The notes: a model not told the origin generated them from the sequence alone. A stretch of 64,000 nt of DNA from Hydrogenovibrio halophilus DSM 15072 (GCF_000384235.1 NZ_KB913033.1:310001-374000), one strand, 5' to 3'; counted from the first letter of the stretch, positions 27,564 through 37,802 are shown. Made by a program: numbers and translations.

Positions 27564-27647
27564 CTTACTTTCAATCGTAATTCGTAATGTTTAGAATAAG
27601 TCTCGCGAGAGAAAACAAATAAGCTTATTCAAATCCTGGAGGATTCA

Positions 27648-27980
27648 ATGAAGAAACTATTCACAGCCGCAGCCGTTGCCGCTTCCCTGACACTGGGTGC
27701 GTGTGCCAACATGCAGTCTAACGATCTGTCTACCTACAATGGTGTTATGGCCGAAGCCGCTGCACAGCACGCCATTGCCAAAGAAAACGGCAATGTCTGG
27801 AAACAGAAGAAAATGAAAAAGCCATACGTTGATCACTATATGGCCAAAGCCGAAGAAGCCAAGCAAAAAGGCGACGACGCGGCCGCAATGAAATTCGCCA
27901 AAGAAGCGTTGAAATCTGCGCAAGCGGAAGTGCGTCAGACGCAAAACCACGCTTCCACCACACCTGCCTGGCTGAAGTAA
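27648..27980 (+). CDS. Small outer-membrane-type lipoprotein
   Basis: 110 aa. Signal peptide with lipobox LGAC (lipidated C19). The mature part is helical and charged, with a pattern typical of a short TPR-like pair (HYMAKAEEAKQKGDDAAA then KFAKEAL). This recalls the small SoxXA-binding-type lipoproteins of sulfur oxidisers, but similarity is too faint to name it. A strong ribosome site (TGGAGGA) and a good terminator suggest abundant, single-gene expression. Confidence 0.85.
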   Translation: MKKLFTAAAVAASLTLGACANMQSNDLSTYNGVMAEAAAQHAIAKENGNVWKQKKMKKPYVDHYMAKAEEAKQKGDDAAAMKFAKEALKSAQAEVRQTQNHASTTPAWLK

Positions 27981-28006
27981 ATCGCACGATTTGCTCAGGC
28001 ATGAAC

Positions 28007-28037
28007 ACAAAAAAACCGGCTTTTGGCCGGTTTTTTT
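28007..28037. terminator. Terminator after lipoprotein gene
   Basis: A-run, CCGGC (28016-28020), loop TTTTG, GCCGG (28026-28030), TTTTTTT. Likely bidirectional. Confidence 0.85.
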
Positions 28038-28066
28038 GTGCCTGTCGAACCCCTGAAATCGGAATA

Positions 28067-28078
28067 ACCAGGCCTGGT
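28067..28078. repeat. Iterated palindrome, copy 6
   Basis: ACCAGGCCTGGT in the convergent gap between the lipoprotein gene and the CbiM-like gene, 41 nt beyond the latter's stop. Confidence 0.95.
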
Positions 28079-28119
28079 CAAAATGGCGGTTCCGCCTTCG
28101 TGGTCACTTTCCGTAGCGG

Positions 28120-28785
28120 TCACTTACCATTCAAATACTGTTCGTCGGTAAAGCAGCTGACCCATTGCGGTTTCATCAGCACCAGCGCCGTCAAGATCAA
28201 TCCATTAACAAAGCCTTCGGGAATCACCAGCAACGGAATAAACGGCAGAAAGGACTGTTCCAGTTTTTCCGGCGTCTGAGCCCCGCTCAGCCACATGGCC
28301 GACGCCGACAGCATCAGGGTCACAAGCACACTGAGGCCGGCCGCAAAAAACCCATTGAGCAGCACAAACACAAAAAAGTTGTGTGCCAGATACACATAGG
28401 CCAGACGCGCGATCCACCAAACAAGCAAGATCGGAATCACCCCCATCAGCACCGCATTGACTCCGAACATCAACAGACCGGCGCCACCAGTCAGGGTCAC
28501 GCCCAGCAATGCCAGAGACGCGGCCATGATCGCAAACTGGGGGCCGAACATCATGGTCACCAACGCGCTCATCAAAAAATGAAAGGTCAAACCACTGCCC
28601 ACCGAAGCAGCGACTGACCACAGAAAAAACAGCAGAACCGATGTGGCCAGAAACACATGCTGCGCTTCCCGATCTTCAATCTTGTGCCAGGGAGCCGTGC
28701 GAAAACTCCAGAACAGCGCCACCAGATACACCACAGCGCCCCCCAACATCCAGCCATGCTCAAAGCCCGTATCGTGCAAATTCAT
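28120..28785 (-). CDS. CbiM/NikM-like energy-coupling permease
   Basis: 221-aa polytopic membrane protein, about 6 helices, of the CbiM-like family (predicted substrate-capture component of cobalt or nickel uptake). Conserved stretches include SVGSGLTFHFL and LLVIPEGFVNGL. No ATPase (CbiO) or transmembrane T-component lies near, so it is an orphan component and its metal is unknown. Start ATG at 28785 follows GGGGGGAG. Divergent from the RDD gene. Confidence 0.75.
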   Translation of the reverse strand: MNLHDTGFEHGWMLGGAVVYLVALFWSFRTAPWHKIEDREAQHVFLATSVLLFFLWSVAASVGSGLTFHFLMSALVTMMFGPQFAIMAASLALLGVTLTGGAGLLMFGVNAVLMGVIPILLVWWIARLAYVYLAHNFFVFVLLNGFFAAGLSVLVTLMLSASAMWLSGAQTPEKLEQSFLPFIPLLVIPEGFVNGLILTALVLMKPQWVSCFTDEQYLNGK

Positions 28786-28828
28786 GCGCTCCCCCCTTTT
28801 GACACCTCCGCACATCAACCGGATCGCT

Positions 28829-28858
28829 CTGACACAGTCACCGCGAAACCGGTATAAT
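28829..28858 (+). promoter_or_regulatory. Promoter of RDD-serB
   Basis: CTGACA (28829-28834), 18-nt spacer, TATAAT (28853-28858), 57 nt before the RDD start. Confidence 0.55.
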
Positions 28859-28915
28859 GCCGGATTATGTTGTTTGAATCATTACCCTCTAGTTTAGCAT
28901 CATGAGTTTCGCATT

Positions 28916-29329
28916 ATGCCACTGGCGATAAAGATCCTGCTCGCGTTCGCCTACGACCTGATTTTGCTCTGTGCCATCTGGGTGGCGGGCGCCTTCCCGT
29001 TTGTGCTCTGGCAAGGCGAAGGCTTTCAGCGCAATCCCTATGCTCTGGTCGGCTTCCAGGCCTACCTGATCGGTCTGACCTACCTGTATCTGACCTATTT
29101 CTGGACCCAGAATGGCCAGACACCCGGCTTGCGGGTCTGGCGTCTGGCCCTGGTCAGGGAAGACCACTACCTGATGCCACGCTATCAAGCCAATCTGCGG
29201 TTTCTGGCCGGCATTCTGCTTTTCTGGATCGGCTGGCTCGGGCTTTTCACCCCAATGAAACGCACCTTGCAGGACCGCCTGACCGGCACACGCATTCTGC
29301 CCTTAACCTCGATCAACCCCGGACATTGA
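28916..29329 (+). CDS. RDD-family membrane protein
   Basis: 137 aa with three likely membrane segments. The start has AYD in place of the usual R-x-x-D-D, the middle has the RDD-family GQTPGLRVWRLALV, and the end MKRTLQDRLTGT is typical. Function of the family is unsettled (ion or solute transport has been suggested). It ends 4 bp before serB. Confidence 0.85.
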   Translation: MPLAIKILLAFAYDLILLCAIWVAGAFPFVLWQGEGFQRNPYALVGFQAYLIGLTYLYLTYFWTQNGQTPGLRVWRLALVREDHYLMPRYQANLRFLAGILLFWIGWLGLFTPMKRTLQDRLTGTRILPLTSINPGH

Positions 29330-29333
29330 ACCT

Positions 29334-30173
29334 ATGCCAACCATCATCCTTCATACCGACACCTTGAAGCAACCGCACCGTGACCTTTTGAGCGAACAAT
29401 TCGGCACCGAACCCACGGCCAAAGACGGGCACTTCCGCCTGACGGCTTCCGGCACTGTGGACACCCTGAAGCGCAAATGCCAGACGCTGTCTGAAAAATG
29501 GGAACTGGACATCAATGTGCTCGCAGACGATTTCGATCCCAAGCGGATCAAACTGCTGATCAGCGACATGGATTCCACTCTGATCGGCATCGAATGTGTG
29601 GACGAAATCGCCGACATGATGGGCATCAAACCCCAGGTCGCGGCCATCACCGAAGCCGCCATGCGGGGCGAACTGAATTTTGAAGAGTCCCTGAGCGAAC
29701 GGGTGGCATTACTCAAAGGGCTGGAGACTCATGCACTGGACCGGGTCATGCAGGAACGGCTGGTGCTGAACCCAGGCGCAGAAAAATGGATTGAAGGCCT
29801 CAAGGCGCGTGAGATTGCCTTTGCGCTGGTCTCGGGCGGCTTCACCTATTTCACCGACCGGCTCAAGACCCGACTGAAACTGGATTACACCCAGGCCAAC
29901 ACCCTCGAAATCGATCAGGGGCGCTTGACCGGCCGGGTCCAAGGCGCCATTGTCGGCGCCGAGGCCAAAGCCGATTTTCTGCAGGCACTGTGCCAGCAGC
30001 ATCAACTCGACTGCACCCAAACCCTGGCCATCGGCGATGGCGCCAACGACCTGAAAATGATGCAGGTCGCCGGACTGAGCATTGCCTATCACGCCAAACC
30101 GGCGGTGCAGGCACAGGCCGATGTCAGCCTCAATCACAGCGGTCTTGACAAGGTGCTGGACCTGCTCGCCTGA
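29334..30173 (+). CDS. serB: Phosphoserine phosphatase
   Basis: HAD-type phosphatase for the last step of serine synthesis. 279 aa. Nucleophile D78 and acid D80 (SDMDSTLIGIEC), motif II SGGF and motif IV GDGANDLKMM; the first 70 residues form a small N-terminal domain. Start ATG comes 4 bp after the RDD stop, suggesting coupling. It is followed by a terminator-like hairpin enclosing a palindrome copy. Confidence 0.95.
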   Translation: MPTIILHTDTLKQPHRDLLSEQFGTEPTAKDGHFRLTASGTVDTLKRKCQTLSEKWELDINVLADDFDPKRIKLLISDMDSTLIGIECVDEIADMMGIKPQVAAITEAAMRGELNFEESLSERVALLKGLETHALDRVMQERLVLNPGAEKWIEGLKAREIAFALVSGGFTYFTDRLKTRLKLDYTQANTLEIDQGRLTGRVQGAIVGAEAKADFLQALCQQHQLDCTQTLAIGDGANDLKMMQVAGLSIAYHAKPAVQAQADVSLNHSGLDKVLDLLA

Positions 30174-30188
30174 GCCTTTTACGCCCAC

Positions 30189-30227
30189 AAAAAACCCCGA
30201 AATAACCAGGCCTGGTCAATTCGGGGT
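30189..30227 (-). terminator. Terminator with palindrome in its loop
   Basis: CCCCGAA (30195-30201) pairs with TTCGGGG (30220-30226); the 18-nt loop contains the palindrome 30205-30216. Six A at 30189-30194 give a U-run on the minus strand, so it ends the metallo-beta-lactamase gene. Confidence 0.65.
30205..30216. repeat. Iterated palindrome, copy 7
   Basis: ACCAGGCCTGGT at the apex of a larger inverted repeat between convergent serB and the metallo-beta-lactamase gene. Confidence 0.95.
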
Positions 30228-30260
30228 CGGATCACGCCAGCCTAAACGCTGTCAGATCGG

Positions 30261-31265
30261 TTAAAACAGGCTCATTTCGTATTCCTGCATGGCCACATTG
30301 ATAAACGTCCCCAACGTACTCTCATAACCCGGCCACTGACTGGCCACATTTTTCATAAACGGCTCTTCTTGAATGACGGGCTTCATCTCAAAGTCCGACA
30401 TCCCTTCTTCGTACATTTCACCTACCCGGGTGTAAAGCACTTCCATAAACGTCAAGCCGTCTTCGATCAAGGTCTGATCATCATGGTCGCCATGCATGGG
30501 CACAAACGTTGCCAGATTCATGGCTTTCACCTGCTTCAGGGCGTCAATGGTGCCTTGAAAAGAACCGTCTGCCATATTGGCAATGCGGCGCATGACGGTA
30601 TCGCCCATAATCATGGTTTTGTCTTCTACCACTTCCACCGTCAAATCCGACTTGGTATGCACCGTGCCGAAATAATGAATCTTCAAAGTGGTGTCACCCA
30701 GTTCCCACACTTCGCCGCCGTTCAAATCCTTGTCGGGCAAGGTCATCACGGTGCCAGTGATTTTGTTGTCACTGTTGTTCTGCATGAAATTAAACCAGAA
30801 CTCGTCCTGGCCGTTTTTCAGCGCCTTGCGGCAATTGGGGTGGGAATAAATTTCCACATCCGGATAGGCCTGAACAAAGGCGTGATTGCCCAGCCAGTGA
30901 TCGCCGTGTTCGTGGGTATTGATGACTTTGATCACCGGCTTGTCGGTCACTTTTTTGATCTGACGCAAAAGCATTTCACCGATCTGAACCGAGCTGCCGG
31001 TATCGACCACCACCACGCCTTTTTCGGTCACAATGAAATTCGGGTTGGAGAAAAACGCATAGTTATCCGGGGTCGGAATGGATCCCATCGCCGGCACATA
31101 ATACACACGTTTGGAAGCCTGGATGGCGTCCACATCCGGAACCGCCGGACCCTTGAATTCACCCAAGTCTTCGGCATACAAAGGATTGAGCGCCGAAGCG
31201 CCGACCAGACCGGCCGACAACCCCAAAGCATTACGTAAAAACTGGCGACGACTTTGCGTTGACAT
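30261..31265 (-). CDS. Tat-exported metallo-beta-lactamase-fold hydrolase
   Basis: 334 aa. Twin-arginine signal SRRQFLRN (R6, R7) with hydrophobic stretch to about residue 27. Zinc motif THEHGDH (H118, H120, D122, H123) is followed by further ligands around FGTVHTKSD and MHGDHDD. It resembles SoxH and quinoprotein-relay hydrolases of periplasmic oxidation pathways; the substrate is unknown. Start ATG at 31265 follows GGGAG. Divergent from sufE. Confidence 0.85.
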   Translation of the reverse strand: MSTQSRRQFLRNALGLSAGLVGASALNPLYAEDLGEFKGPAVPDVDAIQASKRVYYVPAMGSIPTPDNYAFFSNPNFIVTEKGVVVVDTGSSVQIGEMLLRQIKKVTDKPVIKVINTHEHGDHWLGNHAFVQAYPDVEIYSHPNCRKALKNGQDEFWFNFMQNNSDNKITGTVMTLPDKDLNGGEVWELGDTTLKIHYFGTVHTKSDLTVEVVEDKTMIMGDTVMRRIANMADGSFQGTIDALKQVKAMNLATFVPMHGDHDDQTLIEDGLTFMEVLYTRVGEMYEEGMSDFEMKPVIQEEPFMKNVASQWPGYESTLGTFINVAMQEYEMSLF

Positions 31266-31307
31266 AGCATTCTCCCATGATTTATCGCTAAAAAACAAAA
31301 CCCGAAC

Positions 31308-31313
31308 AGTATA
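31308..31313 (-). promoter_or_regulatory. -10 box of metallo-beta-lactamase gene
   Basis: TATACT on the minus strand (31313-31308), about 43 nt before the start; weak -35. A rightward TAAAAT for sufE lies at 31388-31393. Confidence 0.35.
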
Positions 31314-31419
31314 GCCAAACGCCTGACTTTGTACAGACGCACAATGCACAAAAATCAGGGAACACCTGTTCAGCAAGCCCGACTCTGATAAAATGGCGAC
31401 ATCAAAATGGAGCGTCAAT

Positions 31420-31857
31420 ATGAACTTTACCCCGCCGGACAAATCGATCGAAGCAGTGCAAGCGGACCTGGTCAAACGCTTTACCCATTTCGACAACTGG
31501 AAAGACCGCTACAAATATCTGATTGACATGGGCAAAACCCTGCCGGACCTGGCGGAAGAACGGAAAACCGAGAGCAACCGCATTCACGGCTGCCAATCGC
31601 AAGTATGGCTGGCCATACAGGAGCACGATGGGCGACTGTACATGCAGGCCAAAAGCGATGCGGCCATTGTGTCCGGTCTGATCGCCCTGCTTCTCAAGGT
31701 CTACAACGGGCGCACACCCCAGGAAATCACAGACGCCCCGCTGGACTTTCTGGGCGAAATCGGCCTGTTGCAACAACTCTCCCCCAATCGCTCCACCGGC
31801 CTGTACCACATGATCAAACGGATCAAGGCCGAAGCCCAGGCGCGCCAGTCTGCCTGA
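31420..31857 (+). CDS. sufE: Cysteine desulfuration protein SufE
   Basis: Sulfur acceptor from the SufS cysteine desulfurase for Fe-S cluster assembly. 145 aa. Active-site C58 in RIHGCQSQVWL. Start ATG at 31420 has GGAG seven bases upstream; an in-frame ATG at 31393 is less well placed. No other suf gene is near. Confidence 0.92.
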   Translation: MNFTPPDKSIEAVQADLVKRFTHFDNWKDRYKYLIDMGKTLPDLAEERKTESNRIHGCQSQVWLAIQEHDGRLYMQAKSDAAIVSGLIALLLKVYNGRTPQEITDAPLDFLGEIGLLQQLSPNRSTGLYHMIKRIKAEAQARQSA

Positions 31858-31892
31858 GCGCTCACGCCCACAACCGCAAACCCCACGCACAA

Positions 31893-31919
31893 AAAAAAAG
31901 GGCCATCCGGCCCTTTTTT
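31893..31919. terminator. Bidirectional terminator sufE/htpX
   Basis: A-run, GGGCC (31900-31904), loop ATCC, GGCCC (31909-31913), T-run. Serves both convergent genes. Confidence 0.9.
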
Positions 31920-31943
31920 ATGTCACATTGTGGCGCGCTTGCG

Positions 31944-32840
31944 TTACGCCACCTTCAGTTTCTCCTGAGGGGTGTTCTGCAAAGACGCGATGCGGTCTTC
32001 CAAAGGCGGATGCGAACGGAACAGATCACCGAATTTTGACGGTGCGGCCGAAATACCAAAGGCCGCCATCTGATCCGGCAACTGCCCGGGCTGCATTGTC
32101 TGCAGACGCTGCAGGGCCGCGATCATGTTTTCCTTGCCAGCCAGATAAGCCCCGCCCTTGTCGGCATGAAACTCACGGTAACGCGAGAACCACATGGCAA
32201 TGACGCTGGCCAGAATGCCCAACAGAATCTGAGCGACAATGTCGACCACGATAAAGGCCAGACTGTGCCCGCCTTCCTCGTTTTTCAGAATCATGCGATC
32301 CACAATGAAGGCCGCAATCTTGGCAAAAAAGATCACAAAGGTGTTCAACACCCCTTGCAGCAAGGCCATGGTCACCATGTCGCCATTGGCAATGTGCGCC
32401 ACCTCGTGCCCAAGCACCGCTTCGACTTCGTTCTGGGTCATGGCGCGCATCAAACCGGTGGAAACCGCCACCATGGATTTGTTTTTGGTCATGCCGGTGG
32501 CAAAGGCATTGGGTTCCGGCGCATCATAAATCGCCACTTCCGGTGCTTTGATCCCGGCTTTCTGTGCCTGACGATGCACCGTCTCCAGCAACCAGCGCTC
32601 ATCCTGCGTACGCGGCTCCTCAATGACCTTGGCGCCAGTGGCCATTTTGGCCATCCACTTGGACATCGCCAGCGAGATAAAGGACCCGGCAAAACCGAAC
32701 ACCAGTGCAAACGCAAACAGGTTGCCCAAATCCAGGCTGGTGCCTTGCATGTAACTGCCGACACCCAACAGGTTCAGGGTAATCATGGCCACCGCCAGAA
32801 CGGCGATGTTGGTTAATAAAAACAAGCCAATGCGTTTCAT
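31944..32840 (-). CDS. htpX: Membrane protease HtpX
   Basis: Inner-membrane M48 zinc metalloprotease of envelope protein quality control. 298 aa. Two N-terminal membrane segments (about 5-28 and 38-60), zinc motif HEVAH (H145, E146, H149) and two further hydrophobic segments (about 165-220). Start ATG at 32840 follows GGAGG. Has its own promoter; separated from gatB by a palindrome copy. Confidence 0.96.
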   Translation of the reverse strand: MKRIGLFLLTNIAVLAVAMITLNLLGVGSYMQGTSLDLGNLFAFALVFGFAGSFISLAMSKWMAKMATGAKVIEEPRTQDERWLLETVHRQAQKAGIKAPEVAIYDAPEPNAFATGMTKNKSMVAVSTGLMRAMTQNEVEAVLGHEVAHIANGDMVTMALLQGVLNTFVIFFAKIAAFIVDRMILKNEEGGHSLAFIVVDIVAQILLGILASVIAMWFSRYREFHADKGGAYLAGKENMIAALQRLQTMQPGQLPDQMAAFGISAAPSKFGDLFRSHPPLEDRIASLQNTPQEKLKVA

Positions 32841-32903
32841 GCGTTGAAACCTCCAGGGTAACGTTGATTCAAATGGGCGGACTTCTCCACCCAAGCTTTC
32901 CTT

Positions 32904-32931
32904 AATATAAAGATTTTTTATCTGGATTCAA
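32904..32931 (-). promoter_or_regulatory. Promoter of htpX
   Basis: Minus strand TTGAAT (32931-32926), 16-nt spacer, TATATT (32909-32904). The -35 is part of CTTGAA, which also fits a heat-shock -35, but no matching CCCCAT -10 is seen. Confidence 0.45.
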
Positions 32932-32959
32932 GTTTTATTGAATGACAGACCTGTTTTTA

Positions 32960-32971
32960 ACCAGGCCTGGT
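32960..32971. repeat. Iterated palindrome, copy 8
   Basis: ACCAGGCCTGGT, extended to a perfect 22-bp palindrome, 5 nt after the gatB stop codon. Confidence 0.95.
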
Positions 32972-32976
32972 TAAAA

Positions 32977-34413
32977 TCAAGCCTGCGCCAGCCGCGCCTT
33001 GAGAACGGCATTGACCTGCGCCGGATTGGCCTGCCCTTTTGACGCCTTCATCACCTGCCCCACAAAAAAGCCCAACATTTTTTCCTGACCGGCCTGATAC
33101 GCCGCCACCTGATCCGGGTGCTCGGCCAGCACCCGGTCCACCATCTCACCGATGGCGCCTTCGTCCGTGATCTGCTTGAGTCCTTTGGCCTCAATCACAT
33201 CATCGGCATGGCCTTCGCCGGCCCACATGGCGGCAAAAACCTGCTTGGCCATTTTGCCTGAGATGGTGCCGTCGTCGACGCGCGCCATCAGACCCGCCAG
33301 CATTTTGGCGGAGACGGGTGAACGATCGATTGTCAGGCCGTCCTGATTCAACGCCTTGGACAGATCGCCCATCACCCAGTTGGCCGCTTTTTTTGCCTCG
33401 CCGGTCAGATCCACCAGGGTTTCAAAGTAATCGGCCATGGCGCGCGAAGCCGTCAACATCTGGGCATCTTCCTGCGACAGACCCCAGTTTTCCTGGTAAC
33501 GGACCCGTTTCGCGTCCGGCAGTTCCGGCATGGCGCGCGCTTCCTGATCAATGTCCGTCTGCTCAATCACCACCGGTAACAGATCGGGGCACGGAAAATA
33601 CCGGTAATCATTGGCTTCTTCTTTTTCGCGCATGGACCGGGTTTCATTGCGCTCCGGGTCGTAAAGACGCGTTTCCTGAATCACTTCGCCGCCGGATTCA
33701 ACAATCTCAATCTGACGTTCGATTTCAAACTCAATCGCCTGTTCGATAAAACGGAAAGAGTTGATGTTTTTCAGTTCGGCCCGGGTGCCAAAAGGGGTGC
33801 CCGGTTTGTGAATCGACACATTGGAATCCACCCGAAAAGAGCCTTCCTGCATGTTGCCATCACAGATGTCGAGAAACTGCACCAGCTCATGCATTTTACG
33901 GGCATAGGCCACGGCTTCCTGAGCGGAACGCATGTCCGGTTCGGACACGATTTCCAGCAGCGGGGTGCCGGCCCGGTTCAAATCCACCCCGGTCATGCCC
34001 GGAAAGGCATCGTGAATGGACTTGCCCGCGTCTTCTTCCAGGTGCGCACGGGTGATGCCGATGCGCCGGGTCTGTCCGTCCACCTCAATGTCCAGACTGC
34101 CCCCGTCCTCGACGATGGGGTAGGTAAACTGGGAGGTCTGATAGCCTTTGGGCAAATCCGGATAAAAATAATTTTTGCGGTCAAACACCGAACGCCGTCC
34201 GATATTGGCCCCCACCGCCAACCCAAAACGGATCGCTTTGGGAATCACGGCTTTGTTCAACACCGGCAACTGCCCCGGCATGCCCAAATCCAGCAGATTC
34301 GCCTGAGAATTCGGCTCCGCCCCATACGCAATGGGAGAGCCGGAAAAAATTTTGGTGTGCGTGGTGAGCTGGGCATGAATCTCCAGACCGATGACCACTT
34401 CCCAATCTTGCAT
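32977..34413 (-). CDS. gatB: Asp/Glu-tRNA amidotransferase subunit B
   Basis: Part of GatCAB, which converts mischarged Glu-tRNA(Gln) or Asp-tRNA(Asn) to the amide form. 478 aa, with the start [16 protein letters not shown], the kinase-like cradle motif and a C-terminal YqeY-like tRNA-binding domain. Start ATG at 34413 follows AGGGAG. Lies 13 bp after gatA. Confidence 0.96.
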   Translation of the reverse strand: MQDWEVVIGLEIHAQLTTHTKIFSGSPIAYGAEPNSQANLLDLGMPGQLPVLNKAVIPKAIRFGLAVGANIGRRSVFDRKNYFYPDLPKGYQTSQFTYPIVEDGGSLDIEVDGQTRRIGITRAHLEEDAGKSIHDAFPGMTGVDLNRAGTPLLEIVSEPDMRSAQEAVAYARKMHELVQFLDICDGNMQEGSFRVDSNVSIHKPGTPFGTRAELKNINSFRFIEQAIEFEIERQIEIVESGGEVIQETRLYDPERNETRSMREKEEANDYRYFPCPDLLPVVIEQTDIDQEARAMPELPDAKRVRYQENWGLSQEDAQMLTASRAMADYFETLVDLTGEAKKAANWVMGDLSKALNQDGLTIDRSPVSAKMLAGLMARVDDGTISGKMAKQVFAAMWAGEGHADDVIEAKGLKQITDEGAIGEMVDRVLAEHPDQVAAYQAGQEKMLGFFVGQVMKASKGQANPAQVNAVLKARLAQA

Positions 34414-34426
34414 TTTTACGTCTCCC

Positions 34427-35881
34427 TTAACGATAGTCGGTGGCCACCGCATGGTGCCAGTCCGTGACCTGCTGGTACTGGTGCGCCAACTGCAGAATCT
34501 TGTGCTCTTCAAAATAAGGGCCGACAATGTGCAGCCCCACCGGACGTCCGCGGGCAAAACCGGCCGGAATCGACATGGCCGGCAGACCGGCCAGATTCAC
34601 CGGAATGGTATAAAGATCGGCCAGGTACATGCTGACCGGGTCATCGGTTTTTTCGCCGATGTCAAACGCCACCGACGGCGCCACCGGCCCCACAATCAGA
34701 TCGCACTGCTCAAACGCTTTGACAAAGTCGTCACGTACCAGCCGACGCAGTTTCTGCGCCTTGCGGTAATACGCATCGTAATAGCCTTCGGAAAGCACAT
34801 AGGTCCCGACCATGATCCGGCGTTTGACTTCGTCGCCAAAGCCTTCCGAACGTGAGCGGGTGTAAAGGTCGTTCAAATCTTTTGGAGCCTCGCAACGATG
34901 GCCATAACGCACCCCATCAAACCGTGACAGGTTGGAGGAGGCTTCCGCCGGCGCCAACACATAATAGCTCGATACCGCCAGGTCCTTGTTGGGCAGATGA
35001 ATGCGGACAATCTCTGCGCCCAGCTTTTCCAGTTCGCCAATGGCCTGCTGAACCGTTTCAGCCACATCGGCCTCCAGCCCTTCGGAAAAATACTCTTCGG
35101 GCACGCCGACTTTCATCCCCTGAACGGAACGGGAGAGATCGCGACTGTAATCGGTGCTTGCCAGGGCAACACTGGTGGAATCACGCTCATCCAACCCGGC
35201 CATGGCTTCCAGCAACCAGGCCGCGTCTTCGGCGGAGCGGGCCATGGGGCCACCCTGATCAAAACTGGATGCGTACGCGATCATGCCGTAACGGGACACG
35301 GCGCCGTAAGTGGGTTTGATCCCGCTGATGCCGCAGAACGCCGCAGGCTGGCGAATGGACCCGCCCGTGTCCGACCCGGTTGCGACGGGTGCCAGACCGG
35401 CCGCCACCGCCGCAGCCGAACCGCCGGAAGACCCCCCCGGTACCGCGCGATGATCCCAGGGATTCAGGGTCCGGCCATAGTAACTGCTCTCCGTGGAAGA
35501 GCCCATGGCGAACTCATCCATATTGGTTTTGCCCAGCATGGGCATGTCCAGAGATTTCAGTTTTTCGACCACCGCAGCGTCATAGGGCGACAGAAAATTG
35601 TTCAACATTTTTGAGCCGCAACTGGTTTTGACATCCAGTGTGCAGAAAATGTCTTTGTGGGCCACCGGTATGCCGGTCAGACGATGCCCTTCGCCCCGAT
35701 CCAGCTTCGCATCGGCCGCTTGTGCCATTTCCAGCGCCAGCTCCGGCGTGACCGTCACAAACGCATTGAGTTCGCCATCAAACCGGGCAATCCGGTCGAG
35801 AAAGTGCTGAGTCAATGCCACACTGGTAAGTTCACGGCTTTGCAACCGCTCACTGAGCGTTTTTAATGATAAATTGTGCAT
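34427..35881 (-). CDS. gatA: Asp/Glu-tRNA amidotransferase subunit A
   Basis: Amidase-signature glutaminase subunit of GatCAB. 484 aa. Conserved VAHKDIF (catalytic Lys), [14 protein letters not shown] and the nucleophile region [15 protein letters not shown]. It follows gatC after 50 bp. Confidence 0.96.
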   Translation of the reverse strand: MHNLSLKTLSERLQSRELTSVALTQHFLDRIARFDGELNAFVTVTPELALEMAQAADAKLDRGEGHRLTGIPVAHKDIFCTLDVKTSCGSKMLNNFLSPYDAAVVEKLKSLDMPMLGKTNMDEFAMGSSTESSYYGRTLNPWDHRAVPGGSSGGSAAAVAAGLAPVATGSDTGGSIRQPAAFCGISGIKPTYGAVSRYGMIAYASSFDQGGPMARSAEDAAWLLEAMAGLDERDSTSVALASTDYSRDLSRSVQGMKVGVPEEYFSEGLEADVAETVQQAIGELEKLGAEIVRIHLPNKDLAVSSYYVLAPAEASSNLSRFDGVRYGHRCEAPKDLNDLYTRSRSEGFGDEVKRRIMVGTYVLSEGYYDAYYRKAQKLRRLVRDDFVKAFEQCDLIVGPVAPSVAFDIGEKTDDPVSMYLADLYTIPVNLAGLPAMSIPAGFARGRPVGLHIVGPYFEEHKILQLAHQYQQVTDWHHAVATDYR

Positions 35882-35923
35882 GTGTCTCTCTGGGTTACGT
35901 GTGCATTCGTGTTGATTTGGTCA

Positions 35924-35939
35924 GCAGCCTGTCAGACCT
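35924..35939. repeat. Possible MITE-end remnant
   Basis: GCAGCCTGTCAGACCT matches 14 of 16 bases of the MITE terminal repeat. It spans the gatC stop codon. No second end is nearby, so it could be chance or a decayed solo end. Confidence 0.25.
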
Positions 35940-36225
35940 GCTCGATCACCTGTGGCACCAGATACAAACCTTTTTCCGCTGCCGGTGCAATGCGCTGATA
36001 ACGCTCACGCTGATCCGTTTCCGTGACCCGGTCCTCGCGCAAACGCTGAACCTGATCCAGAGGGTGCGACATCGGTTCGACCTGATCCGTCTCCACCGAC
36101 TGCATGGTTTCCAGTACATCAAGAATGTGATTGAGCTTGCCCGCCACTTGACCGGCCTCTTCCTCTCCGACCGACAAGGCGGACAAGCGTGCGATGGCGG
36201 CGACATCCTGTTTTTCTATGGCCAT
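35932..36225 (-). CDS. gatC: Asp/Glu-tRNA amidotransferase subunit C
   Basis: Small belt subunit of GatCAB, 97 aa, with the usual ARLSALSVGEEEA start and a Pro-rich middle (VEPMSHP). First gene of the leftward gatCAB operon. Ribosome site GGAGAG. A small terminator-like hairpin lies in the leader. Confidence 0.95.
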   Translation of the reverse strand: MAIEKQDVAAIARLSALSVGEEEAGQVAGKLNHILDVLETMQSVETDQVEPMSHPLDQVQRLREDRVTETDQRERYQRIAPAAEKGLYLVPQVIEQV

Positions 36226-36255
36226 AATCCTGATCTCTCCGGTAGATTTGCGCTG

Positions 36256-36281
36256 AAAACAAAACGCCTTTTTCAGAGGCG
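36256..36281 (-). terminator. Terminator-like hairpin in gatC leader
   Basis: On the minus strand CGCCT, 7-nt loop, AGGCG, then TTTTGTTTT, 30 nt before gatC. Could be an attenuator. The 443-bp gap 36226-36668 otherwise holds only the mreB promoter. Confidence 0.3.
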
Positions 36282-36417
36282 CTCTGCCCCCAATCTAAAA
36301 ATCCGATTAAAGTACCACATTTGCCCATTTACCGGAAGCCATGCCCGCCATTTTTCCCGAAATTGGCTGCCAACTCGGACGCTTGTCGAGCCAATATGTG
36401 CTTTTTGTGTGAAAAGG

Positions 36418-36446
36418 ATGACTTTTCATTTTGTGTTTGTTATAAA
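36418..36446 (+). promoter_or_regulatory. Candidate promoter of mreBCD operon
   Basis: ATGACT (36418-36423), 17-nt spacer, TATAAA (36441-36446); leader of about 215 nt before mreB. Confidence 0.4.
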
Positions 36447-36620
36447 ATACCGCAGAATACAGGACAGGAGCTGGCCGCCTGATAGGCATCACGCTTCGGC
36501 CAAGGTCACAAAAAGTTGGCATCGACACTGGTTCAAGTCCGTCGACGGTTTCAGAATTGAGCGCCGTGACAGACTGTGCAACCCACTGACGCTGCGGCCA
36601 CCAAACCATTTCCCGAATGA

Positions 36621-37715
<1,095 letters not shown>

Positions 37716-37754
37716 TTCGTTGACGGACGTAACACTGAGAGAGGTTTGACAGGC

Positions 37755-37802
37755 ATGATCACAGTGCGCTTTCAGCCACAAGGAGGTCTGCAATCAACCT
37801 GA
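37755..37802 (+). CDS. 15-codon ORF at the mreC start (uORF or displaced N terminus)
   Basis: ATG at 37755 with AGAGAGG upstream, reading MITVRFQPQGGLQST then TGA. It overlaps the mreC ribosome site and start in another frame. The F-x-x-x-G pattern recalls the first residues of many MreC proteins, so it may be the true N terminus displaced by a one-base shift, or a coupled leader peptide. Confidence 0.35.
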   Translation: MITVRFQPQGGLQST

